Assembly: GCF_000196675.2 (NCBI RefSeq)
Contig: NC_015312.1
Location: forward strand, 2,728,001 to 2,792,000
Direction: 5' to 3'
Length of the DNA stretch: 64,000 bases
Origin: Pseudonocardia benzenivorans CB1190
Lineage (GTDB): Bacteria; Actinomycetota; Actinomycetes; Mycobacteriales; Pseudonocardiaceae
The notes under the pieces were generated by a model. That model worked only from the letters and a program-made list of their open reading frames with translations, ran no database searches and had not been told where the DNA came from. This document shows, piece after piece, positions 31,812 through 39,880 of this stretch (position 1 is its first letter; each line of letters opens with the position of its first letter). Made by a program: the position numbers and the translations under genes.

Positions 31812-33842
31812 TCACTCTCCAGCTCGGATCCTGTCCGGTTCATGCCCGTCTGTGCCCGGCCCGCCGTTGACCTCGCGGGCCCAGAGCAGGTCGGCGAGCC
31901 GCTCGGTCGCGCGGGCGAGATGGCGCCGGTAGGTGCTGAAGGGCAGGCCGAGCACCTCGGCGGCGGCCTCCTGGCTCGGCGCCCCGTGCAGGTAGGTGCG
32001 GTCGAGGACGCGGAGCAGCACGTCGCCGCGGGGCTCGGCGGCGAGCCCGTCGAGGGTCTGCACGATCACCTGCCGGACGTCCGGTCCGAGCGCGGTCGTC
32101 GCCAGCGGGCATCCCGCGAGCCGGTCGGGCCGGGACAGGTCACGCAGCGCGGCGCGCACCGCGGCGTCGAAGGCGTCGCGGCCCATCGGCGCGGGCCGCA
32201 GCAGCTCCGGTGGCGGGGGCCCGGTCTCGCCCGTCAGCTCGCGGCGGCCGGTCATGTCGAGGAACGCCTCCAGGGACAGCCGGGCGCGGTCCCAGGCGAA
32301 CGCCGTCACCTCGCCCCCGCCGGGCACCGGCACCCGCGCCAGCACGGAGAACCCCAGGTAGTCGAAGAACGGCCGCCAGTAGGCCTCGTCGACGGGGGTC
32401 ACGACCGACCAGCCCACCGGCCGAGACAGCCACTCGACCGATGCCGAGACGGAGGCGGTCAGCACCGCGACCGGGCTGCGCTGTGACCCGGCGAGGTCGC
32501 CGACGAAACGGCACACCCCGATCCGTTCGCCCGGCCGCAGCGCGCGGCGCCGGGACACGGCCTCCAGCACGGCGGGTACGACCGGGTCGGGCCCGGTGTC
32601 GGTCGTCGCGTCGACGAGGACGTGTAGCGCAACCGCCTCGACTCCTGAGTCCGACCGCGCGACGTGCGCCCCGGCCGGCTGGGTGGTGAGCCAGTGCCGG
32701 CAGGCGGGCTCCGCGTGCAGGCCCTCCGAGGCGGCCGCGACCGCGCACATCCGCTCGTGGTCCCCTGGGGTCGCCGCGGACACCGCCGGTGCCCCGCCGT
32801 CGCGCAGCACCGACAGCTCGGCCTCCGCCGGGCTGCGCCGGTGCAGCAGGATCAGCTCGGTGGCGTCGCGGTAGCGGGTCACCGAGCCGGGCGCCACCAA
32901 CCGCGTGACGGTGTGCATCCGGATCGTGCGGTGCAGCTCGGCGTAGGCGTCGGGGCTGCGCTGGGCGAACTCGGCGTCGAACACGTCGCGGACCAGGTCG
33001 TGCAGCCGCAGGCCCTGCGAGGTCGTCGCGGTGTACGGGCGCATCGCGAGCCAGCGCCACACCTGCGACGCGCGGTCGCCGACGGTGGCCGCGAGCAGGT
33101 CCTGGGTCGTGCGGAACGAGTGCGCGCACGTCGCCAGCCCGATCCGGTGGTGCTCGTCGGGGACGTCGTCGACCAGGACGCGGCACAGATCCGCGACCAG
33201 TCCCGGACGGTCGCCCAGTGCCGCGGGAGCCGGTCCGTCGGAGCCGGCCTCGGCGAGGAGCACCAGCGCGAGCGGGTGGCCACGGCCGAGCGCGGCCAGC
33301 CGCTCGCGGTCGGGTCCGGCGACGCCGAGCCCGCGGAGCAGGGCCTCGCTCTCGGCGGCGTCGAGCCTGGGCAGCGGGTGGGCGTCCAGCAACAGGCGCC
33401 AACCCGGGTCGGCCGCCCAGTCGGGTGCGGGCGGCTCGCGACCGGCCAGCACGGTGACCGAGCTCGCCGGCAACGACGGCAGCAGCCGCGTCCGGAACCA
33501 GCGGTCCAGCGGGGTGAGCAGCTCGTAGCCGTCCACGAGCAGCACCGGTCCCGGCTCCCGGCCGTCCGCGGTCGCGGCGGCCACCGGATCGGCCACCGCG
33601 GGCAGCGACCCGCCGATGTCGCGCCCGTCGAGCACGACGGTCTCGCGCCCCGCGGCCCGGGCGCGCCTGCGCATCTCGTCGAGCAACGTGGACTTCCCGA
33701 TCCCGCCGGGACCGTGGACGAACAGCACCCGGGTGACGTCGACCCCCTGGAGCGCGCGCTCGAACGCCGCGAGCTCCCCGGCACGGCCGACGAACCCGCG
33801 ACGGCGGGCGTCGTCGAGCGCGGCGGCGAGGGTCGTTCCCAT
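31812..33842 (-). CDS. STAND-type ATP-binding transcriptional regulator
   Basis: A 676-residue protein. An N-terminal AAA_16/STAND NTPase has FVGRAGELAAFERAL, Walker A GPGGIGKST at 44-52 and the VLLVDGYELL Walker B region. A long middle region follows. The C-terminal helical segment ends EAAAEVLGLPFSTYRRHLARATERLADLLW, which looks like a sigma-region-4/LuxR-like helix-turn-helix. It is probably a ligand- and ATP-dependent activator. ATG 33842 is chosen because GGAGCC precedes it; upstream frame extension is not convincing. The adjacent downstream monooxygenase is the likely target or partner. Confidence 0.83.
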   Translation of the reverse strand: MGTTLAAALDDARRRGFVGRAGELAAFERALQGVDVTRVLFVHGPGGIGKSTLLDEMRRRARAAGRETVVLDGRDIGGSLPAVADPVAAATADGREPGPVLLVDGYELLTPLDRWFRTRLLPSLPASSVTVLAGREPPAPDWAADPGWRLLLDAHPLPRLDAAESEALLRGLGVAGPDRERLAALGRGHPLALVLLAEAGSDGPAPAALGDRPGLVADLCRVLVDDVPDEHHRIGLATCAHSFRTTQDLLAATVGDRASQVWRWLAMRPYTATTSQGLRLHDLVRDVFDAEFAQRSPDAYAELHRTIRMHTVTRLVAPGSVTRYRDATELILLHRRSPAEAELSVLRDGGAPAVSAATPGDHERMCAVAAASEGLHAEPACRHWLTTQPAGAHVARSDSGVEAVALHVLVDATTDTGPDPVVPAVLEAVSRRRALRPGERIGVCRFVGDLAGSQRSPVAVLTASVSASVEWLSRPVGWSVVTPVDEAYWRPFFDYLGFSVLARVPVPGGGEVTAFAWDRARLSLEAFLDMTGRRELTGETGPPPPELLRPAPMGRDAFDAAVRAALRDLSRPDRLAGCPLATTALGPDVRQVIVQTLDGLAAEPRGDVLLRVLDRTYLHGAPSQEAAAEVLGLPFSTYRRHLARATERLADLLWAREVNGGPGTDGHEPDRIRAGE

Positions 33843-34066
33843 GGCGGCTCCCGGGATCGGGCCCCGATGGTAGGGGCCGCCCGCGTCCGTGGACACCACC
33901 CGGACGACGCGGGCACCACCCCCACGACATGGGCGCGCCCGCAGGGGGTCCGTGCGGGACCGGTCGGAGTAGGCCCGTCGGGGGTACTGCGCGGCGTGCA
34001 ACATCGTTACGGTTCGTGGATGACCCGTCGTGGTGTCGAGCATGCCGGACCGCCGCGGCGGCGGAT

Positions 34067-35755
34067 GTGACCCTCACCCGCGAGGTGCCGCCCGAGGACC
34101 GGACCGAGCCCGTCGACGAGGCGGTCCCGCCCGTGCGGCGGTGGTACGCGCCGAGCCTGCCGGGGCTCTGGGGCGGGCTGATCCTGGCCTGCCTGACGTT
34201 CACCCCCTCGCTGTTGCCCCGCAGCGGGGTGCTGCAGGGCGCGGTCGCGGGCATCGGCGCGATCCTCGGCTACGGGCTCGGCGTGCTCGTCGCGCTCGTG
34301 TGGCGGGCGTTCGCCGGCCGTGGACCCCGGCGTGCCCGGGGCCGGTCGCTCGCGGTCTTCGGGATCGTCGCGGTGCTGCTCGTCGTCGCGTCGGTCCTCG
34401 CCGGGCGGTACTGGCAGGGCGAGCTGCGGACCCTGATGGGTGCCCCCGCGCAGTCGTGGGGCGACACGCTGCTCGCGGTGCCGGTCGCCCTCGTCGCGTT
34501 CGTCGTGCTGTTCGCGCTGTGCCGTGCCCTGTTCCTGCTCGGCCGCGGGCTGGGCCGGCTGCTCTCGCGCTGGATGGGCAGGCGCGGCGCCCGGGCACTC
34601 GGCGGACTCGTCGTCGCCGCCGTCGTGGTGTACCTGGTGAGCGGACTGGCGCTCGACGGGCTGTTCGCCGCCACCGACCGGGCCTTCGCCGCCGCCAACG
34701 ACGAGACCCCCGCCGGGGTGAGCCGGCCCACGTCGGACCTGCGTTCGGGCGGACCCGAGTCGCTGATCGGCTGGGACACGCTCGGCCGGGAGGGGCGCAT
34801 CTTCGTCGCGGGTGGGCCATCGGGCGCCGACATCGCCCGGTTCACCGGCACGCGTGCCGCGGAGCCGATCCGGATCTACGCGGGAGTGGACTCCGCGGAC
34901 ACCGCGGAGGACCGCGCGGCGCTCGCCGTCGCCGACCTGGAACGGGCGGGCGGGTTCGACCGGGCGCGGCTGCTCGTGGCGACGACGACCGGGCAGGGCT
35001 GGCTCGACGCCGGCACGATGTCGTCGTTCGAGTACGTCGCGGGCGGCGACAGCGCGATCGTCGCCCTGCAGTACTCGTTCGTCCCGTCCGGCTTCTCGTA
35101 CCTTGTCGACGCCTCACGTGCGCAGGCCGCGGGCCGGGCCCTGTTCGACGCCGTCTACGGGAAGTGGGCCTCGCTGCCCGTCGACCACCGCCCGCAGCTC
35201 TACGTCTTCGGCGAGAGCCTCGGGTCGTTCGGCGGCGAGGCGGCGTTCAGCGGCGAGTCCGACCTGCGCAACCGCACGTCGGGCGCGCTGTTCGTCGGCC
35301 CGCCGAACTTCAACGCACTGCACACCGAGTTCCGCGACGGCCGCGACCCGGGCAGCCGTGAGGTCGAACCCGTGTACCGCAACGGCCGGACGGTCCGGTT
35401 CAGCACCGACATCGACGCCGGCGCTCCGCCGGTCGGCGCGCCGTGGGACGGGTCTCGGACGCTGATCCTGCAGCACCCGTCGGACCCGATCACGTGGTGG
35501 AGTCCGCGGCTGCTGTTCAGCCGGCCCGACTGGCTCGCCGAGCCGCGCGGCCGCGACGTCCTGCCGGCGATGACGTGGCTGCCCGTCGTCACGTTCTGGC
35601 AGGTCACGCTGGACATGCCCGCGGCCGCCGACGTCCCGGAGGGACACGGGCACCGCTACACCCGCGAGTCCGTCGACGCCTGGGCCACGCTGTTGCGCCC
35701 ACCCGACTGGACCCCGCAGAAGGCCGACCAGCTGCGCGCGATCATCTCCCCGTGA
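34067..35755 (+). CDS. Alpha/beta-hydrolase with N-terminal membrane domain (Abhydrolase_9 type)
   Basis: With a start at GTG 34067 this is a 562-residue membrane protein. About five hydrophobic segments (roughly 33-52, 58-79, 95-113, 137-157, 179-199) precede a hydrolase domain with the nucleophile elbow GESLGS (Ser384) and the preceding motif DAVYGKW. The C-terminal half contains LILQHPSDPITWW, which supplies a likely acid/His region. The family is widespread in actinobacteria and lacks a well-defined substrate; lipid or ester hydrolysis is assumed. The start is uncertain: no clear ribosome site is visible, and the frame stays open upstream to about 33,929. Confidence 0.82.
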   Translation: MTLTREVPPEDRTEPVDEAVPPVRRWYAPSLPGLWGGLILACLTFTPSLLPRSGVLQGAVAGIGAILGYGLGVLVALVWRAFAGRGPRRARGRSLAVFGIVAVLLVVASVLAGRYWQGELRTLMGAPAQSWGDTLLAVPVALVAFVVLFALCRALFLLGRGLGRLLSRWMGRRGARALGGLVVAAVVVYLVSGLALDGLFAATDRAFAAANDETPAGVSRPTSDLRSGGPESLIGWDTLGREGRIFVAGGPSGADIARFTGTRAAEPIRIYAGVDSADTAEDRAALAVADLERAGGFDRARLLVATTTGQGWLDAGTMSSFEYVAGGDSAIVALQYSFVPSGFSYLVDASRAQAAGRALFDAVYGKWASLPVDHRPQLYVFGESLGSFGGEAAFSGESDLRNRTSGALFVGPPNFNALHTEFRDGRDPGSREVEPVYRNGRTVRFSTDIDAGAPPVGAPWDGSRTLILQHPSDPITWWSPRLLFSRPDWLAEPRGRDVLPAMTWLPVVTFWQVTLDMPAAADVPEGHGHRYTRESVDAWATLLRPPDWTPQKADQLRAIISP

Positions 35756-35762
35756 GTGAGCG

Positions 35763-36596
35763 TCAGCGGTCGCGCAGCAGCTCCACGACCGGGGCGAACT
35801 GCTCGACGAACTGTGCGTTGACGCTGATGTAGGACGTGCCGATCCGCTCCCGGCGGCGCTGCAGCTCGTCGGCCATCTCCTGCGGGGTGCCGCGCAGCAT
35901 GGTGAGCGCGTCGGCGGCGATGAGCTCGTCGGCGTCGACGCCCATGAACTGCTTGGTCCACGGGGGCACGTCGTCGCCGATGACGAAGATGTTCATGGCC
36001 AGCTCGATGGCGTCGGCCCGGTCGCCGGCCTTGGCGCGCAGGTCCTCGGCCATCGCGGCCATGTCGTCGGTGTTCGCGAGCGGGCCGGCGGCGAGTGTGA
36101 CGATGTCGGCCTTCTCGGCGGCCAGCGTGCGGGACTTCGGCCCGCCCGCGGCGACGAGCACGGGGGCCCGCAGGTCCCCGGGTCCGTCGGCCTGCTCGAG
36201 CTCGCGGACGCGGTCGATCGTCGCGCCGACCTGCGCGAGCCGCTCCGCGGCGGTGCCGTAGGGCATCCCGAGCCGTTCGGCGGACTGCTTCGCCGCCGGG
36301 ATCCCGGTGCCGATCCCGAGCTCGAAGCGGCCGCCGGTCAGCACGGTCATCGAGTGTGCGTCCCAGGCCGCGGCCATGGGGGTGCGCAGCGGCGAGGCCA
36401 GCACGAACGTCGCCACCCGGATGTCGGCGACCGACGCCGCCACCGCCAGTGACGGGAACGGGGCGAGCAGCTGCAGCCCGTCGGGCATCAGCAGCGTCGA
36501 GTAGCCGAGCTCGGCGATGCGACGGGCGGTGGCGCGCCAGGCGTCGCCGTCCTGCGGCGTGGCGACGACGCCGAAACGAAAGGTGTGGTCGGTCAT
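35763..36596 (-). CDS. LLM-class F420/flavin-dependent oxidoreductase
   Basis: A 277-residue luciferase-like TIM-barrel oxidoreductase. It has FRFGVVATP at the N-terminus, LTGGRFELGIGTGIP as the cofactor-binding loop, and VLVAAGGPKSRTLAAEKADIVTLA. The length and GIGTG motif fit actinobacterial F420-dependent LLM enzymes. ATG 36596 faces the MarR gene across 161 bp, so MarR probably controls it. It is convergent with the hydrolase gene, whose stop is 7 bp away. Confidence 0.88.
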   Translation of the reverse strand: MTDHTFRFGVVATPQDGDAWRATARRIAELGYSTLLMPDGLQLLAPFPSLAVAASVADIRVATFVLASPLRTPMAAAWDAHSMTVLTGGRFELGIGTGIPAAKQSAERLGMPYGTAAERLAQVGATIDRVRELEQADGPGDLRAPVLVAAGGPKSRTLAAEKADIVTLAAGPLANTDDMAAMAEDLRAKAGDRADAIELAMNIFVIGDDVPPWTKQFMGVDADELIAADALTMLRGTPQEMADELQRRRERIGTSYISVNAQFVEQFAPVVELLRDR

Positions 36597-36695
36597 CGGA
36601 CGGCCCTCCGGAAGACGGGCAGCGGGATCGCTGCGACGACGAGAACAGCAGACCGAGGGGCGCGGGAACGACGCCCCCGCTTCTTCCCCAGGTCA

Positions 36696-36740
36696 AATCA
36701 TTACAAGCTAGAACGATTCTCTCGGGCGAATCATTTGTCA
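36696..36740. promoter_or_regulatory. Divergent LLM/MarR operator region
   Basis: AACGATTC (36712-36719) and GAATCATT (36728-36735) form an inverted repeat with 7 of 8 positions paired and an 8-bp spacer, typical of a MarR dimer site. AATCATT also occurs as a direct repeat at 36696-36702 and 36729-36735, 33 bp apart (three helical turns). TTGACA, a perfect -35 hexamer, lies on the minus strand at 36741-36736, but I see no good -10. The region is strikingly AT-richer than its surroundings. Confidence 0.6.
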
Positions 36741-36757
36741 AGTGATACGGTGCCCGC

Positions 36758-37246
36758 ATGAACACCGCCGTGGAGGCCGTCGTGCCGCCGCCCGGGCCCG
36801 GACCGGGATCGGCCTTCCTGCTCGCGCAGATCGGCGCGCACGCGGCGGGCAGGTTCGCCGAGCGGATCGGCGCGCTCGACCTCACGCCCCCGCAGACGGG
36901 GCTGCTGCGTGCCGTCGCGGCGGCGCCGGGGCAGTCGCAGCAGGCGCTGGCCTCGGTGCTGGGCACGCCGCCGAGCCGGCTCGTCGCGCTCGTCGACCAG
37001 CTCGACGAGCGCGGGCTGGTCGAGCGCAGACGCAACCCGGCCGACCGCAGGCTGCACGCGCTGTACCTGACGTCGGCGGGGGAGGAGCTGTTGCGGCGCA
37101 TCGCCGACGTCGGCCGCGAGCACGACGACGCGATCTGCGCGGCTCTCGACGACGGCGAGCGCGCGACGCTGCGGGCGCTGCTCGCGCGGATCGCCGACGA
37201 GCAGGGTCTGACGCCGGGCGTGCATCCCGGCTACCGGCACGTCTGA
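36758..37246 (+). CDS. MarR-family transcriptional regulator
   Basis: A 162-residue MarR protein. The winged helix runs through SQQALASVLGTPPSRLVALVDQLDERGLVERRRNPADRRLHALYLT, with the wing motif NPADRR intact. ATG 36758 is only 18 bp beyond the operator sequences, so the transcript may be nearly leaderless. It likely represses itself and the divergent LLM oxidoreductase, responding to a small phenolic or drug-like ligand as in many MarR systems. Confidence 0.9.
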   Translation: MNTAVEAVVPPPGPGPGSAFLLAQIGAHAAGRFAERIGALDLTPPQTGLLRAVAAAPGQSQQALASVLGTPPSRLVALVDQLDERGLVERRRNPADRRLHALYLTSAGEELLRRIADVGREHDDAICAALDDGERATLRALLARIADEQGLTPGVHPGYRHV

Positions 37247-37268
37247 CCGCACCGGGGAGCGGGGCGGA

Positions 37269-37829
37269 TCAGGTGCGGGCGAGCTCCAGCGCGACCTCGA
37301 GCGCCGCGGTCCGGCGCTCCTCGTCGGAGACCGGCAGGCTCTCCTGGTCCATGAAGGCCCCGAGGTGCAGGGCGATCACCGCGAGCCGCATGCGCAGCTG
37401 CTCGGCGGCCGACGCGTCGGGCGCGGTGACGGCGCGGCCCATCGCGAAGAAGCGGGTCTTCATGTCCTTCGCCGCCGCGACGTCGCGCAGCGACGACTGG
37501 CCTTCCTGCATCAACCGCGCGACCTGCGCGGCCGACGGCCCGGTCAGCAGGTCCTGGTAGCGGCGCAGCACCTCGGCGCGTGTCTCGGGTCCCGGGCCCT
37601 TCTCGTGCGCCCACTCCACGATCTCGTCGACGCCGGCGAGGAAGTCGTCGAACAGGGCGCCGACGATCTCCTCCTTGGTCTTGTAGTGGTAGTAGACGGC
37701 GGCCTTGGAGATGCCCAGCCGTTCGGCGATCTCACGCAGGGACGTGCCGTCGTACCCGCGCTCGGCGAACAGCTCGAGTGCCACCTCACGGATCTGCGCA
37801 CGGGTGTCCGTGCGCCGCGCGTCCGTCAC
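37269..37829 (-). CDS. TetR-family transcriptional regulator
   Basis: A 186-residue TetR protein. Its N-terminal helix-turn-helix is TSLREIAERLGISKAAVYYHYKTKEEI, about residues 29-56, and the C-terminal ligand domain is helical. GTG 37829 has GGAGG with a good spacer. It is divergent from the DHA2 exporter gene, and the 126-bp interval holds two palindromic operator copies. It therefore almost certainly represses the exporter and itself. Confidence 0.92.
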   Translation of the reverse strand: MTDARRTDTRAQIREVALELFAERGYDGTSLREIAERLGISKAAVYYHYKTKEEIVGALFDDFLAGVDEIVEWAHEKGPGPETRAEVLRRYQDLLTGPSAAQVARLMQEGQSSLRDVAAAKDMKTRFFAMGRAVTAPDASAAEQLRMRLAVIALHLGAFMDQESLPVSDEERRTAALEVALELART

Positions 37830-37860
37830 CGCTGACCTCCTGGTTGGTGATGCCCACCAT

Positions 37861-37929
37861 CTTACTTGCCGACCGGCTAGTGAGAGCGTACCTTACCTCT
37901 CAGAGCTTACTAGCCGGTCGGCAAGTAAG
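37861..37929. promoter_or_regulatory. Double TetR operator forming a 21-bp perfect inverted repeat
   Basis: A 21-bp arm at 37861-37881 (starting CTTACTTGCCGACCGGCTAG) is exactly inverted at 37909-37929, with a 27-bp spacer. Each arm, extended to 24 bp, is itself an imperfect palindrome (18 of 24 positions symmetric), as expected for a TetR dimer site. The layout is thus two operators facing each other about 48 bp apart. TTGCCG (37866-37871) and TACCTT (37889-37894) with a 17-bp spacer form a candidate exporter promoter inside it. Confidence 0.85.
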
Positions 37930-37955
37930 GGTGATCTCGGGGAAGGACGCCAGTC

Positions 37956-39602
37956 ATGGAAGAGGGGACTCGGGCCGCGGTCGCCGTCCCGGGCGAGGCC
38001 GTCGCGCAGCGGGCCGGCAGGCACCGCGCCGAGGTCGCCCACACGCGGGCCGCGGGGGAGCAACTGCCGCCCGCGCAGGCCGACGGCGGTGAGCCCGCCC
38101 CGCGCAGCAGGCGCGAGATCTACACGGTCCTGTCCGGCCTGATGATCGCGATGCTGCTCGCGATGCTGGACAACATGATCGTCGGTACCGCGATGCCGAC
38201 GATCGTCGGTGAGCTCGGTGGGCTCGCCCACCTGTCGTGGGTGGTCACCGCCTACGCGTTGGCGACGGCCGTCGCGACACCGGTGTGGGCCAAGCTCGGC
38301 GACCTCTTCGGCCGCAAGGGCGTCTTCATGATCTCGATCCTGGTGTTCCTCGCCGGGTCCGCGCTGTCGGGCCTGTCGCAGAACATGGGCGAGCTGATCG
38401 CGTTCCGCGGCATCCAGGGCCTGGGTGCGGGCGGCCTGATGGTCGGGGCGATGGCCATCATCGGCGACCTCGTCCCGCCGCGTGAACGGGGTCGCTACCA
38501 GGGCATGATGGCCGCGGTCATGCCGATCGCGTTCGTCGGCGGCCCGCTGCTGGGCGGGTTCCTCACCGACAACCTGAGCTGGCGCTGGGCCTTCTACATC
38601 AACATCCCGCTCGGCGTCGTCGCGCTGATCGTCATCTGGTTCACGATGAAGCTGCCGGGCCGCCGCGCGCAGGTCTCGATCGACTGGGTCGGCGCGGGCC
38701 TGCTGGCCGTCGCCGTCTCGGCGCTGACGCTGCTGACCAGCTGGGGCGGCACCGAGTACGCGTGGGGCTCGTGGCAGATCATCGGCCTGGCCGTGCTGAC
38801 CGTCGGCGCCGCCGCGTGGTTCGTCCGCGTCGAACGCCGGGTGGCCGAGCCGATCCTGCCGCTGGCGCTGTTCCGGGCGCCGAACTTCACCCCGGCCGTC
38901 GCGCTGACGTTCCTCACCGGCTTCGCGATGTTCGGCGCGGTGACGTTCCTGCCGCAGTACCAGCAGATCGTCCAGGGCGCGTCGGCGACGAGCAGCGGGC
39001 TGCTGCTGCTGCCGCTGATGGCGGGCATGCTCGTCACGTCGCTGGCCGGTGGGCAGTTCGTCACCCGGACCGGGCGCTACCGGATCCTGCTGATCGTGGG
39101 GGCGTTCGCCATGGCCGCCGGTCTGGGCGTGCTGTCGCTGATGACCGTCGACACGACGTTGCTGACCAGCGCGCTGTTCATGGTCGTCCTCGGCGTGGGC
39201 ATGGGCTTCCTGATGCAGACGACGATGCTGGTGGTCCAGAACAGCGTCGAGCGCAAGGACATCGGCGCGGCCAGCGGGGCCGCGACCCTGTTCCGGACCA
39301 TCGGCGGTTCGCTCGGCGTCTCGCTGCTGGGCACGCTCTACGCCCAGCACCTGCAGTCCTCGCTCACCGGCAGCCTCGGCGCCGCCGCGGGTGCCCAGGT
39401 CAGTGGCGGCCAGCTCACCCCGGCCATGCTGGGGTCGCTGCCGGCGCCGGTGCAGGAGGCGTTCCGCGCGGCCGTCACCTCGGGTGTCACGACGGCCTTC
39501 CTGTGGGCCGCGGGCGTCGCGCTGGTCGCGATCGTCGCGGCGTTCGTGATCCGCGAGGTCACCCTGCGGGGCAGCGCCCCCGCACCGACCCCGACGCACT
39601 GA
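37956..39602 (+). CDS. DHA2-family MFS drug exporter (14 transmembrane helices)
   Basis: A 548-residue EmrB/QacA-type proton-driven exporter. A cytoplasmic N-terminal tail of about 50 residues is followed by 14 hydrophobic segments. DHA2 motifs are visible: LDNMIVGTAMPTI in helix 1, LGDLFGRKGVFMI for motif A, and GALGAGGL-like IQGLGAGGLMVG for motif B. ATG 37956 lies 27 bp after the operator, with GGGGAAGGA upstream. It exports hydrophobic compounds, controlled by the divergent TetR. Its stop is followed by a strong bidirectional terminator at 39,619. Confidence 0.92.
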   Translation: MEEGTRAAVAVPGEAVAQRAGRHRAEVAHTRAAGEQLPPAQADGGEPAPRSRREIYTVLSGLMIAMLLAMLDNMIVGTAMPTIVGELGGLAHLSWVVTAYALATAVATPVWAKLGDLFGRKGVFMISILVFLAGSALSGLSQNMGELIAFRGIQGLGAGGLMVGAMAIIGDLVPPRERGRYQGMMAAVMPIAFVGGPLLGGFLTDNLSWRWAFYINIPLGVVALIVIWFTMKLPGRRAQVSIDWVGAGLLAVAVSALTLLTSWGGTEYAWGSWQIIGLAVLTVGAAAWFVRVERRVAEPILPLALFRAPNFTPAVALTFLTGFAMFGAVTFLPQYQQIVQGASATSSGLLLLPLMAGMLVTSLAGGQFVTRTGRYRILLIVGAFAMAAGLGVLSLMTVDTTLLTSALFMVVLGVGMGFLMQTTMLVVQNSVERKDIGAASGAATLFRTIGGSLGVSLLGTLYAQHLQSSLTGSLGAAAGAQVSGGQLTPAMLGSLPAPVQEAFRAAVTSGVTTAFLWAAGVALVAIVAAFVIREVTLRGSAPAPTPTH

Positions 39603-39618
39603 CCACCGGCGTACCGCA

Positions 39619-39663
39619 CGAACGGCACAGTCGCGCAACTCGGTTGCGCGACTGTGCCGTTCG
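39619..39663. terminator. Bidirectional hairpin terminator, repeat family A
   Basis: A perfect 21-bp stem with a 3-base TCG loop: the left arm 39619-39639 begins CGAACGGCACAGTCGCGCAA and the right arm is 39643-39663. It lies between two convergent genes, ending 2 bp before the stop codon of the ferredoxin gene. There is no T-tract, as is common in actinobacteria. Its right arm matches 8555-8580 closely, so it is a member of a dispersed repeat family. Confidence 0.85.
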
Positions 39664-39664
39664 T

Positions 39665-39880
39665 TCACCTGGGTGCGATGCGCAGGGCGCCGGACGGGCA
39701 GCCCGCGACGGCCCGGTGTACGGCGGTGCTGTCGGGCGGGTCCTCGACGAGCAGCGTGACCAGGCCGTCGTCGTCCTGGTCGAAGACGTCGTCGGCCGAC
39801 ATCACGCACATCCCGGCGCCGATGCACGTGTCGCGGTCGGCGACGACGTGCACCTGCCCGTCCTGCTCAGCTGCGCTCAC
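39665..39880 (-). CDS. [3Fe-4S] ferredoxin for a P450
   Basis: A 71-residue ferredoxin with Cys19, Cys25 and Cys61 as cluster ligands. The first motif is CIGAGMC, with Ala at the position of the fourth Cys, typical of [3Fe-4S] partners of class I P450s. The start at GTG 39880 overlaps the P450 stop (GTGA), so the pair is co-translated. It differs from the CxxHxxC ferredoxin at 13,281, implying separate redox partners for the two clusters. Confidence 0.93.
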   Translation of the reverse strand: MSAAEQDGQVHVVADRDTCIGAGMCVMSADDVFDQDDDGLVTLLVEDPPDSTAVHRAVAGCPSGALRIAPR

